This document shows positions 5,527-11,080 of a stretch of 11,080 nt of DNA, piece by piece. How positions within the stretch are numbered: position 1 is the stretch's first letter; each line of letters starts with the position of its first letter. Source of the stretch: Kiritimatiellia bacterium. Its GTDB lineage: Bacteria > Verrucomicrobiota > Kiritimatiellia > SLAD01. The position numbers and the translations under genes were made by a program. The notes beneath the pieces were generated by a model. That model saw nothing but the letters and a program-made list of their open reading frames with translations, was not told the DNA's origin and ran no database searches. The DNA lies in contig SKZA01000197.1 of the NCBI GenBank assembly GCA_007127595.1, forward strand, positions 1 through 11,080. The letters run 5' to 3'.

Positions 5527-5814
5527 ATGAACGAATTCTTCACAGGAATGGCCCTCTTCTTGATGGTCAACATATTGGCGGGACTCCGACGCATCATGGG
5601 CGGCACGTCTATGAGCGATCGCATGTTGGCGCTGCAGTTGTTCGGGACCACCGGTGTGGCGATTCTTATCTTACTGGCCGAAAGCTTCGCTGAACCGGCG
5701 TTGCGCGACGTGGCGCTGGTGTTCGCACTACTGGCGGTACTCGCCATGGTCGCCTATGTAAAACTGGTTGGACCTCAAGCACGGATCGAACAAGAGCGGG
5801 AGGAGTCGCGATGA
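5527..5814 (+). CDS. mrpF: Na+(cation)/H+ antiporter subunit F
   Basis: A 95-residue membrane protein matching the MrpF/MnhF/PhaF family, a small subunit of the multisubunit cation/proton antiporter in the inner membrane. It has three predicted membrane helices: about 5-22, 37-54 and 61-81. Between the first and second is the family's loop ending in Asp31-Arg32 (GGTSMSDRMLALQL, usually GP..DR), here with Gly in place of the usual Pro; the third helix begins with RDVALVFALL. The C-terminus is charged. The start is set by an in-frame TAA directly before ATG 5527. There is no Shine-Dalgarno sequence. The stop overlaps the next start by ATGA. It is the first recognisable gene of the operon; the MrpE subunit that normally precedes it is not here. 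Confidence 0.88.
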   Translation: MNEFFTGMALFLMVNILAGLRRIMGGTSMSDRMLALQLFGTTGVAILILLAESFAEPALRDVALVFALLAVLAMVAYVKLVGPQARIEQEREESR

Positions 5815-6110
5815 TCCAAGTGCTTATTGTCGGGCTCAGCCTGTTGGGCGCCTTCTTCTTCCTGGCCGGGACGGTCGGCTTACTCCGATTTCCGGACACG
5901 TTCAGCCGCCTTCACGCGTTGACCAAAGCGGATAATCTAGGTCTTGGCTTGATCGCTCTGGGTCTTGCGCTGCAGGCGGGATCTTTGGCGGTGGCCGTGA
6001 AACTATTTACCATTTGGCTTCTGGCGATGCTGGCGGGCACGACGAATTGCTATCTGCTGGGTCGGAACCAGATACGCAGCCGAGAAATCGAGAAGGAACA
6101 CGCGTCATGA
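5811..6110 (+). CDS. mrpG: Na+(cation)/H+ antiporter subunit G
   Basis: A 99-residue membrane protein of the MrpG/MnhG/PhaG family, a required small subunit of the Mrp antiporter complex. The signature is clear: FFLAGTVGLLRFPDTFSRLHA (17-36), then LTKADNLGLGL, matching the family's 'G..R.PD...RLHA.TK...LG' pattern with Arg26, Pro28-Asp29 and His35. Three hydrophobic helices cover about 4-24, 43-59 and 62-82, followed by a short charged tail. Both ends overlap their neighbours by 4 bp (ATGA at 5811 and at 6107). GCGGGAGGAG lies 4-13 nt upstream of its ATG, inside the mrpF 3' end, and serves as the ribosome binding site. Length and composition are normal. Confidence 0.9.
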   Translation: MIQVLIVGLSLLGAFFFLAGTVGLLRFPDTFSRLHALTKADNLGLGLIALGLALQAGSLAVAVKLFTIWLLAMLAGTTNCYLLGRNQIRSREIEKEHAS

Positions 6111-6379
6111 CCTTGAACGAATGGCTGCTGGACGGCTTGATTGTATTTGCGCTGATCTGGCTGGCGCTGAAGGCGCTGTATACCCGCGACCTGTTTAAGG
6201 CGGTCTTCCTCTTCATTGTGTTCGGGCTGATCATGGCCTTGGCGTGGGTGCGGCTGAAAGCACCCGACATCGCCTTGGCCGAAGCGGCCATTGGCGCAGG
6301 TTTGACGGGTGTATTGCTGCTGGATGCCGCCCGTCATTTTAATCGACCGCGGCCCACCCCGCACCCTGCTGAAAAATAA
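6107..6379 (+). CDS. DUF4040 / MbhD-like antiporter subunit
   Basis: A 90-residue membrane protein matching the DUF4040 (MbhD-like) segment, which in conventional Mrp complexes is part of the C-terminal region of the large MrpA subunit and in membrane-bound hydrogenases is the separate subunit MbhD. Three helices are visible (about 6-24, 29-48 and 54-73). The diagnostic stretch is VRLKAPDIALAEAAIGAGLT (48-67), with Lys51, Asp54 and Glu59; this Asp/Glu helix belongs to the proton or ion path linking antiporter modules. The start ATG 6107 overlaps the mrpG stop (ATGA); an upstream in-frame ATG at 6014 lies inside mrpG and is rejected. The next gene starts 5 bp downstream. As a stand-alone gene it shows that MrpA is split in this operon. 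Confidence 0.82.
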   Translation: MTLNEWLLDGLIVFALIWLALKALYTRDLFKAVFLFIVFGLIMALAWVRLKAPDIALAEAAIGAGLTGVLLLDAARHFNRPRPTPHPAEK

Positions 6380-6384
6380 ACGCT

Positions 6385-7110
6385 ATGGACTCGACTACCG
6401 AATGCATCAAGAAACCGTTGAGCGTCCTGTCGGCGCTTTTTGCGGCCGTTGTATGCGTCTTTCTGGCGGTCGCGCTGCGGGAAATCCCCGACGAACCCGG
6501 AGGCCTGACTGCTGCTGCAGCGGCTGAAATCCCGCGGAGCGGCGTGGAACACCCCGTGACGGCCGTTCTGCTCAATTTCCGCGTGTATGACACCTGGTTG
6601 GAGGTGGGCGTGCTGTTGATGGCGGCCATGGGCATGCTACTATTTCAGCGACGGAGCGATCTGCGCGATATCCGGCTGATGCCGTCGCCTGAGCCTGTGC
6701 TGCATTGGTTGGTGCGTCTGCTTTTCCCCATGCTCGTCCTCGTGTCGGGCTATCTGCTCTGGATGGGTAAATTTGCGGCGGGCGGGGCCTTTCAGGCGGG
6801 CGTGGTCCTGGGGTCCGGAGGCGTCCTGCTCTGGCTGGCGGGTCATCCATCGCTGACGAACTTTCCCGGACGTTTGTTCCGAAGCTTGTTGATCGTCGGT
6901 TTCCTCAGCTTCTTGCTGGCGTCTATCGCGAATATGGCTTTCGGCCAAGCCATCTTGGCTTTCCCGCCCGCCTATGCGGGCACCATCATCCTGATTTTGG
7001 AAGCCGCCGCTACCCTATCCATCGCGGCAACCGTTTCCGCCTTGATTATCGGTCTTCAACCCGTTGTGCGCGATCGCGACCGGGCTCCGATTCATGTCCC
7101 ATCCGACTAG
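6385..7110 (+). CDS. mrpB: Fused MbhE-like / MrpB antiporter subunit
   Basis: A 241-residue membrane protein joining two units. Residues 1-90 resemble the MbhE-type segment, elsewhere the extreme C-terminus of MrpA: a first helix at 13-30, then HPVTAVLLNFRVYDTWLEVG (56-75) with the typical N-F-R-x-YDT-x-x-E pattern, and a helix to 86. Residues about 105-227 are the MrpB/MnhB domain: RLLFPMLVLVSGYLLWMGKF followed by AAGGAFQAGVVLG (131-143; usually GGGFQGG), then three more helices, the last containing Glu206 in ILEAAATLSIA. In many bacteria MrpA ends where this protein starts and MrpB is a separate gene, so the boundary is shifted. No good ribosome binding site is seen; translation may be coupled to the gene 5 bp upstream. 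It ends with TAG at 7108, followed by the only sizeable gap in the operon. Confidence 0.85.
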   Translation: MDSTTECIKKPLSVLSALFAAVVCVFLAVALREIPDEPGGLTAAAAAEIPRSGVEHPVTAVLLNFRVYDTWLEVGVLLMAAMGMLLFQRRSDLRDIRLMPSPEPVLHWLVRLLFPMLVLVSGYLLWMGKFAAGGAFQAGVVLGSGGVLLWLAGHPSLTNFPGRLFRSLLIVGFLSFLLASIANMAFGQAILAFPPAYAGTIILILEAAATLSIAATVSALIIGLQPVVRDRDRAPIHVPSD

Positions 7111-7182
7111 TTTACAGAGGAATACGTCCCGTTTCATGACCCAGTGCAAACATTATCGTTCAGCCTTCACTAACGAGACCCC
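7111..7182 (+). other. 72-bp gap with a micro-ORF before mrpC
   Basis: This is the only sizeable gap in the operon. An ATG at 7136 opens a 16-codon frame (MTQCKHYRSAFTNETP) whose TGA (7184-7186) overlaps the mrpC ATG by ATGA, mimicking the other junctions. AGAGGA occurs at 7115-7120, rather far (15 nt) from that ATG. mrpC itself has no clear Shine-Dalgarno sequence. Whether the micro-ORF is translated is unknown. Confidence 0.3.
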
Positions 7183-7494
7183 ATGAGCCAATACCAATTC
7201 TATTCACTAGCAGGGATGGTGCTGTTTGCATTGGGGCTGCACGCACTGGTCATTCTCCCGCATATTCTGCGCAAAATCCTCTCCATCAACATCATGGCCG
7301 GTGGGGTCTTCTTGTTTCTGATCAGTATTGCCGCCCGAAATTTCGAAGATTTTCCCGACCCGGTGCCGCAGGCCATGTTGTTGACCGGCGTCGTGGTCGC
7401 CTTGAGCGCGACGGCGTTCGCCGTGGCGTTGGCGCGACGCATCTACACGGTAACCGGGCGCTCGGAACTGGATGAGGAGGACCGGGTGCCGTGA
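7183..7494 (+). CDS. mrpC: Na+(cation)/H+ antiporter subunit C
   Basis: A 103-residue NuoK-like membrane protein, MrpC/MnhC. It has three helices (about 6-24, 31-50 and 62-85) and the most recognisable family block, DPVPQAMLLTGVVVALSATA (59-78), which corresponds to the 'DP.PQAL.LT.IVI..A..A' signature shared by MrpC and NuoK relatives. The segment ILRKILSINIMAGGVFLFLI (28-47) is the usual second helix, with Asn36 where NuoK carries a Glu. The tail (GRSELDEEDRVP) is charged and encodes the GAGGAGG ribosome binding site of the next gene. The subunit sits between the channel subunits and MrpB in the complex. The stop overlaps the next start (GTGA). The 72-bp gap in front is unusual within this operon. 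Confidence 0.9.
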   Translation: MSQYQFYSLAGMVLFALGLHALVILPHILRKILSINIMAGGVFLFLISIAARNFEDFPDPVPQAMLLTGVVVALSATAFAVALARRIYTVTGRSELDEEDRVP

Positions 7495-8990
7495 GCGAAA
7501 CCCTGATGCCGCTGGCGATCCTCCTGCCTTTTGTCGGATCGCTGATCTGTTTCGTAAGCCGACACCGTGTTTCGGTGTTTACCGGTTGCGTCACCGCGCT
7601 GCTGACCGCCGGCACCATCGGCTGGCTGACCTACGACGTGGCGATACACGGCGTACAGGTATATGCCCTCGGCGGCTGGTCGGCGCCCTTGGGCATTCAC
7701 CTGCGCGTGGACGGCTTGGCGCTGTTTATGATGATCATGTCGGCTATCGTCGGCGTGGCTGTGACGTTCTATGCCGTGTCCTATTTCGGCGAACACGACG
7801 CGCAAGAAGAGAAGCGCGGCGCGGAACTGTTCTGGCCTATCTGGATGTTCCTTTGGGCGTCGATGAATGCGTTGTATTTGTCGGGCGACATCTTCAACAT
7901 CTACGTCATCCTCGAAATCCTCGGGCTGGCGGCGGTGGGGCTGGTGGCGCTGACGGGTCGGCGCGCCGTGTTGGTGGCCGGCATGCGCTACCTGCTCGCA
8001 GCGATGGCGGGCTCACTGATCTATCTCCTGGGTGTGGTTCTATTGTACGCGGCGCACGGAACGGTGGATATCGTATTGCTCGGCCAAGCGATTGAACCCG
8101 GCGCCACGGCCATGGCGGCCATGACGGTTATGACGGCGGGCCTGCTGCTGAAGACGGCCATGTTCCCCCTGCATTTCTGGTTGCCGCCCGCTCATGCCAG
8201 CGCAACCGCACCGGTCAGCGCCATCCTCTCGGCCCTGGTGGTCAAAGCGTCTTTCTACCTCATTCTCCGCCTCTGGTTCGACGTGTTTCACGCCACGATC
8301 ACCCTCGAAGCGGGTTACGTGATGGGCGCGCTGGGAACGGGGGCCATCCTCTGGGGATCGATTCAGGCGTTGCGCCAAGCGCGGGTGAAGATGATGATCG
8401 CCTACTCCACCGTGGCCCAGTTAGGCTACCTATTCTTCGTCTTCCCCGTCAGCGCCGACCATGACGCGGCAAACGCGGCGACCTGGATTTCCATCGCGGG
8501 ACAGGGCTCGTTGTATCAGGCCCTCGCCCACGCCCTGGCGAAGACCTCCATCTTCTTATCCGCCGGCGTCTTGCTGCACGCGGCGGGCAGCGATCATATC
8601 GATCATATGCGCGGTCTGGCGCAGCGCCTGCCCGTGACGGTGTTTGCAATGGCGCTCGCGGGCGTCAGTTTGATGGGGTTACCGCCCAGCGGCGGTTTTG
8701 TCGCCAAGTGGATGACGGTCCAAGCGGTATTGGCCGCTGGGCAATGGTGGTGGGCCCCGGTGATTATCGGCGGGGGTCTTCTGGCCGCCGGCTACATCTT
8801 CCGCATCCTGCGCCCGGCTTTTTCGCCTGCGGATGTACAGGAGGCGTTGCATCCTGTGCCGCGCAGTCTTGAGCTGTGTGCGCTGGGCATGGCCATCCTG
8901 AGTATCGTGATCGGTTTGCGGGCAACGGATCTGCTGGATGTGCTGCTGATCGGCGCGCCGTTCGCGATCCAAGCGGGAGGCGCTTTATGA
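7491..8990 (+). CDS. mrpD: Antiporter proton-channel subunit D (first of three)
   Basis: A 499-residue polytopic membrane protein of the NuoL/M/N-MrpA/D family that carries the proton/cation path. The residues needed for ion translocation are visible: Glu142 in NIYVILEILG (TM5), Lys221 in LLLKTAMFPLHFWLPPAHA (TM7), Lys252 in SALVVKASF (TM8), His347 in YQALAHALAKTSIF, and the late Lys406 in PPSGGFVAKW (TM12). About 14 helices fit the length, which is typical of MrpD (about 490-500). The start is GTG 7491, overlapping the mrpC stop, with GAGGAGG at 7474-7480. It is closest in style to MrpD/MnhD because of the LPPAHASAPVSAILSALVVK pattern and its position just after MrpC. The stop overlaps the next gene by ATGA. 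Confidence 0.9.
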   Translation: MSETLMPLAILLPFVGSLICFVSRHRVSVFTGCVTALLTAGTIGWLTYDVAIHGVQVYALGGWSAPLGIHLRVDGLALFMMIMSAIVGVAVTFYAVSYFGEHDAQEEKRGAELFWPIWMFLWASMNALYLSGDIFNIYVILEILGLAAVGLVALTGRRAVLVAGMRYLLAAMAGSLIYLLGVVLLYAAHGTVDIVLLGQAIEPGATAMAAMTVMTAGLLLKTAMFPLHFWLPPAHASATAPVSAILSALVVKASFYLILRLWFDVFHATITLEAGYVMGALGTGAILWGSIQALRQARVKMMIAYSTVAQLGYLFFVFPVSADHDAANAATWISIAGQGSLYQALAHALAKTSIFLSAGVLLHAAGSDHIDHMRGLAQRLPVTVFAMALAGVSLMGLPPSGGFVAKWMTVQAVLAAGQWWWAPVIIGGGLLAAGYIFRILRPAFSPADVQEALHPVPRSLELCALGMAILSIVIGLRATDLLDVLLIGAPFAIQAGGAL

Positions 8991-10489
8991 ACGCCTTCTG
9001 GACCAATCTCCTGCCCGTCGGGGTCTTGGCCGCCTCCTTTCTAACCGGTCTGGGTATTCTCCTGCTCGGCGAAGCCCGCGCGCGCGCTCGCGTGGTTGTG
9101 AATTTATTCGGTGCCGCGCTGAAACTCGCTTTAGTCCTCTGGATGGGTTGGCTGACGTACAACGGGACCCTGATCGAAATGCGCTTCTCGATGGTCGCCG
9201 ATCTGGAGTTCGTGTTGCGGGCGGACAGCCTCTCGTTCCTCTTCATGGGCTTGTCGAGCGCGCTCTGGCTGATTACCTCCATCTACGCCATCGGCTATCT
9301 CGGCAACGGGCCAAACCGCGCCCGCTTCTTCGGGTTCTTCAGTTGGTGCATCACCGCCGCTGTCGGCGTGGCGCTGGCCGGCAACGTGATTACGTTCTTC
9401 ATCTTCTACGAGTTCCTGACGCTGAGCACCTATCCGCTGGTTGTTCATAGCGGCACGGAAAACGCGCTGAAAGGCGGGCGGACCTATCTCTTCTATACGA
9501 TGGGCGGCGGAGCGCTTTTCTTTGTGGGCCTGATCTGGCTCCATGTGTTGGCCGGCCCCATCGATTTCGCGGAACCAAGCGTGGTAGCCGGCTTGCCGGC
9601 CGGGCTTCAACCTCAATTGATGATCATCTTCCCCTTGATGATCTTCGGGGTCGGCGTGAAAGCGGCCCTGTTTCCCTTCCACGGCTGGTTGCCGATCGCC
9701 ATGGTCGCGCCCGCGCCGGTCAGCGCGCTCCTGCACGCCGTGGCCGTCGTGAAAGCGGGCGCGTTCGGCGTGGCGCGCGTGGTGTACCACATCTTCGGCC
9801 TCGACGTGCTTTCCGATTTCGGCCTGTTGACACCGCTCGCTGTAGTGGCATCGATCACCATCGTCTATGGCTCGTTGCGCGCGTTAACACAGGACGACCT
9901 GAAACGACGCCTCGCCTACTCTACGGTCAGTCAGGTGTCATACGTCATTCTCGGCGTGTCGGTATTGGGCGTTACCGCGTCCGCGGGCGGCCTGGTGCAT
10001 CTGGTCCATCAAGGCATCATGAAGATCACGCTGTTCTTCTGCGCAGGCCTGTTGGCGGAGACCGTCCATGTGAAGACCGTTTCCGGCATGGCCGGTCTTG
10101 GCCGGCGCATGCCGTGGACCATGGCCGCCTTTACCGTCGGCGCGTTCGGCATGATCGGGTTGCCGCCCATCGCCGGGTTCATCAGCAAATGGTATCTGGG
10201 CCTCGGCGCGCTGGAAGCAGGACAACCCTGGGTGGTTGGCGTACTGGTGGCGAGCACGCTACTTAATGCGGGCTATTTTCTTCCGATTCTTTACACCGCA
10301 TGGTTTACGGAATCTGTTTCCGATGATGCGCAGGCCTTGCCCGCATCGGCCCGCGAAGCCGATGGTTGGATGCTGTATCCCACGATCATAACCGCCGTCT
10401 TGTCGGTCTTGGCCGGGATCGCCGCAGGCGCCGGATGGAGTCCCCTGACGTTGGCCCGCGCGGTAGCCGCCGGAGTGTATGGACTATGA
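8987..10489 (+). CDS. Second NuoL/M/N-type antiporter channel subunit
   Basis: A 500-residue polytopic protein, a second channel subunit of the same superfamily but clearly diverged from its upstream neighbour. Key positions are present: Glu142 in FIFYEFLTLSTYPLV (TM5), Lys225 in FGVGVKAALFPFHGWLP (TM7), Lys256 in HAVAVVKAGAFGV (TM8), His341 in LVHQGIMKITLFF, and Lys401 in GFISKWYLG (TM12). ALTQDDLKRRLAYSTVSQ (299-316) is the conserved broken-helix loop of these proteins. The start ATG 8987 is chosen because GGGAGG (8975-8980) lies 6 nt upstream and the residues before it are a shadow of the previous gene. Both ends show ATGA overlaps. In a standard Mrp complex the second channel is the N-terminal part of MrpA; here that role may fall to this stand-alone protein or to the next one. 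Confidence 0.88.
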   Translation: MNAFWTNLLPVGVLAASFLTGLGILLLGEARARARVVVNLFGAALKLALVLWMGWLTYNGTLIEMRFSMVADLEFVLRADSLSFLFMGLSSALWLITSIYAIGYLGNGPNRARFFGFFSWCITAAVGVALAGNVITFFIFYEFLTLSTYPLVVHSGTENALKGGRTYLFYTMGGGALFFVGLIWLHVLAGPIDFAEPSVVAGLPAGLQPQLMIIFPLMIFGVGVKAALFPFHGWLPIAMVAPAPVSALLHAVAVVKAGAFGVARVVYHIFGLDVLSDFGLLTPLAVVASITIVYGSLRALTQDDLKRRLAYSTVSQVSYVILGVSVLGVTASAGGLVHLVHQGIMKITLFFCAGLLAETVHVKTVSGMAGLGRRMPWTMAAFTVGAFGMIGLPPIAGFISKWYLGLGALEAGQPWVVGVLVASTLLNAGYFLPILYTAWFTESVSDDAQALPASAREADGWMLYPTIITAVLSVLAGIAAGAGWSPLTLARAVAAGVYGL

Positions 10490-11080
10490 GTATTCATTGG
10501 TTATGGCTGGCATGGTTGTATCCGCTGCTGGGCGGGCTTTGGTTGGTTCGTCTTGGGCCCACCGCACGGACCGGACCGTGGCCGGGATGGCTGATGCGTA
10601 CGGCGCCGCTGCCCGCCCTGATCGCCGTTGTGGCTGCGCCGTTGGATGTGCCGCTGGATGTGCCGTGGCTGATGCTGGGCGCCCGCTTCGAGCTGGGCGC
10701 ACTCACGCGTATCTTCCTGCTGTTCACCGCCCTGCTCTGGGGGGTGGCCGGCTGGTATGGCGCGCGGTACATCGCGCACGACGAGCGCCGTCACCGGTTT
10801 GCCCTTTGCTGGTTGCTCAGTTTGTCGGGCAACCTTGGATTGATCGTCTCCGGCGATATCCCCGGATTCTACACCTTCTTCGCGCTCATGACCTTTGCCG
10901 CCTACGGTCTGGTGGTGCATGGCCGGTCGGACACGGCCATTCGCGCCGGTCGCGTGTACATCGCGATGGCCATCCTCGGCGAGGTCATGATCCTCAGCGG
11001 ATTTCTGCTTATCGCCTTGGCCGGCGAAAGCCTCCTCATCCGCGACGCTGTCGCCGGTGTGGCCGGGTCGGGATGGGACC
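10486..11080 (+). CDS. Third NuoL/M/N-like channel subunit (partial, cut by window end)
   Basis: The first 198 residues of a third polytopic protein; the 3' end lies beyond the window. It starts at ATG 10486 in an ATGA overlap with the preceding gene. Helices are seen at about 5-21, 40-52, 72-92, 107-122, 126-144 and 157-178. It aligns by eye with the other two channels at YGARYIAHDERR (periplasmic turn after TM3), the 'SGNLGLIVSGDIPGFYTFF' TM4-5 region and the following YGLVVHGR. At the position of the TM5 proton-path Glu it has Ala133, while a Glu (Glu166) appears in the next helix (AILGEVMILSG). Residues 53-60 are an LDVP-LDVP tandem from a 12-bp duplication (10642-10665). Membership in the family is inferred from context and topology, because the TM7-TM8 lysine region is not in the window. 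Confidence 0.75.
   Translation, partial: MSIHWLWLAWLYPLLGGLWLVRLGPTARTGPWPGWLMRTAPLPALIAVVAAPLDVPLDVPWLMLGARFELGALTRIFLLFTALLWGVAGWYGARYIAHDERRHRFALCWLLSLSGNLGLIVSGDIPGFYTFFALMTFAAYGLVVHGRSDTAIRAGRVYIAMAILGEVMILSGFLLIALAGESLLIRDAVAGVAGSGWD

Noticed and set aside
5342..5530. 62-codon frame from a GTG, ending in an ATGA overlap with mrpF
   Set aside because: The overlap is tempting, but the frame runs through the palindrome and REP-like units, has no ribosome binding site or family resemblance and does not look like MrpE.
7472..8095. 207-codon plus-strand frame across the mrpC/mrpD junction
   Set aside because: Shadow of mrpD with Arg/Gly/Ala-rich composition and no recognisable family.
9131..9790. 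219-codon open frame on the minus strand
   Set aside because: Antisense to the second channel subunit; His/Asp/Glu/Arg-rich composition typical of the complement of membrane-protein codons.
1..11080. CRISPR arrays, tRNA, rRNA, insertion sequences
   Set aside because: No regularly spaced repeats, cloverleaf-like sequences, rRNA cores or transposase genes were seen.

Overview
The window is bacterial and moderately GC-rich. It has a Gram-negative character: a signal peptide-bearing outer-membrane beta-barrel protein ending in Phe, and several other exported proteins. The lineage cannot be fixed from sequence alone. The M28 peptidase carries a C-terminal module of a 'YRVDY..DL...W' type that I associate with exported proteins of Kiritimatiellota/Verrucomicrobiota-like bacteria, so a PVC-type or similar uncultured lineage is a weak inference. 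There are no rRNA, tRNA, CRISPR or intact IS features.

Left part (1-2928). A MazF/PemK-type toxin and its ribbon-helix-helix-like antitoxin lie on the minus strand, with GTGA-coupled reading frames and a promoter at 614-649. Divergent from them is a secreted M28 zinc metallopeptidase. It overlaps by 11 bp a small exported acidic protein of unknown function. Facing these from the other strand is an exported DsrE-like protein with a CPGC motif.

Middle part (2929-5526). An AlkC-type HEAT-like-repeat DNA glycosylase with a C-terminal Ig-like domain is followed by a beta-barrel outer-membrane protein. The barrel gene has a near-perfect Shine-Dalgarno sequence and is closed by a perfect 16-bp hairpin terminator. 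A 312-bp gene-free stretch (5215-5526) holds that terminator, a 12-bp palindrome, a pair of inverted 23-bp REP-like units and a possible promoter.

Right part (5527-11080, running off the end). This is a tightly packed operon for a multisubunit Mrp/Mnh-type cation/proton antiporter: MrpF, MrpG, a stand-alone DUF4040 (MbhD-like) subunit, a fused MbhE-MrpB subunit, MrpC, and then three consecutive proton-channel subunits of the NuoL/M/N family, the third cut by the window edge. Most junctions are 4-bp ATGA/GTGA overlaps. No MrpE and no full-length MrpA is present. The MrpA functions are distributed over separate small subunits, as in the membrane arm of Mbh/Mbs-type complexes. The first two channel subunits keep the TM5 Glu, the TM7 and TM8 Lys and the late Lys. 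The third has Ala at the TM5 Glu position.

Three genes (antitoxin, M28 peptidase, alkC) show a -10-like hexamer ending only 6-8 nt before the start codon and no Shine-Dalgarno sequence, which suggests leaderless transcripts. The most noteworthy items are the three-channel split Mrp operon and its unusual third subunit, the REP-like structure in front of it, and the leaderless promoter pattern.
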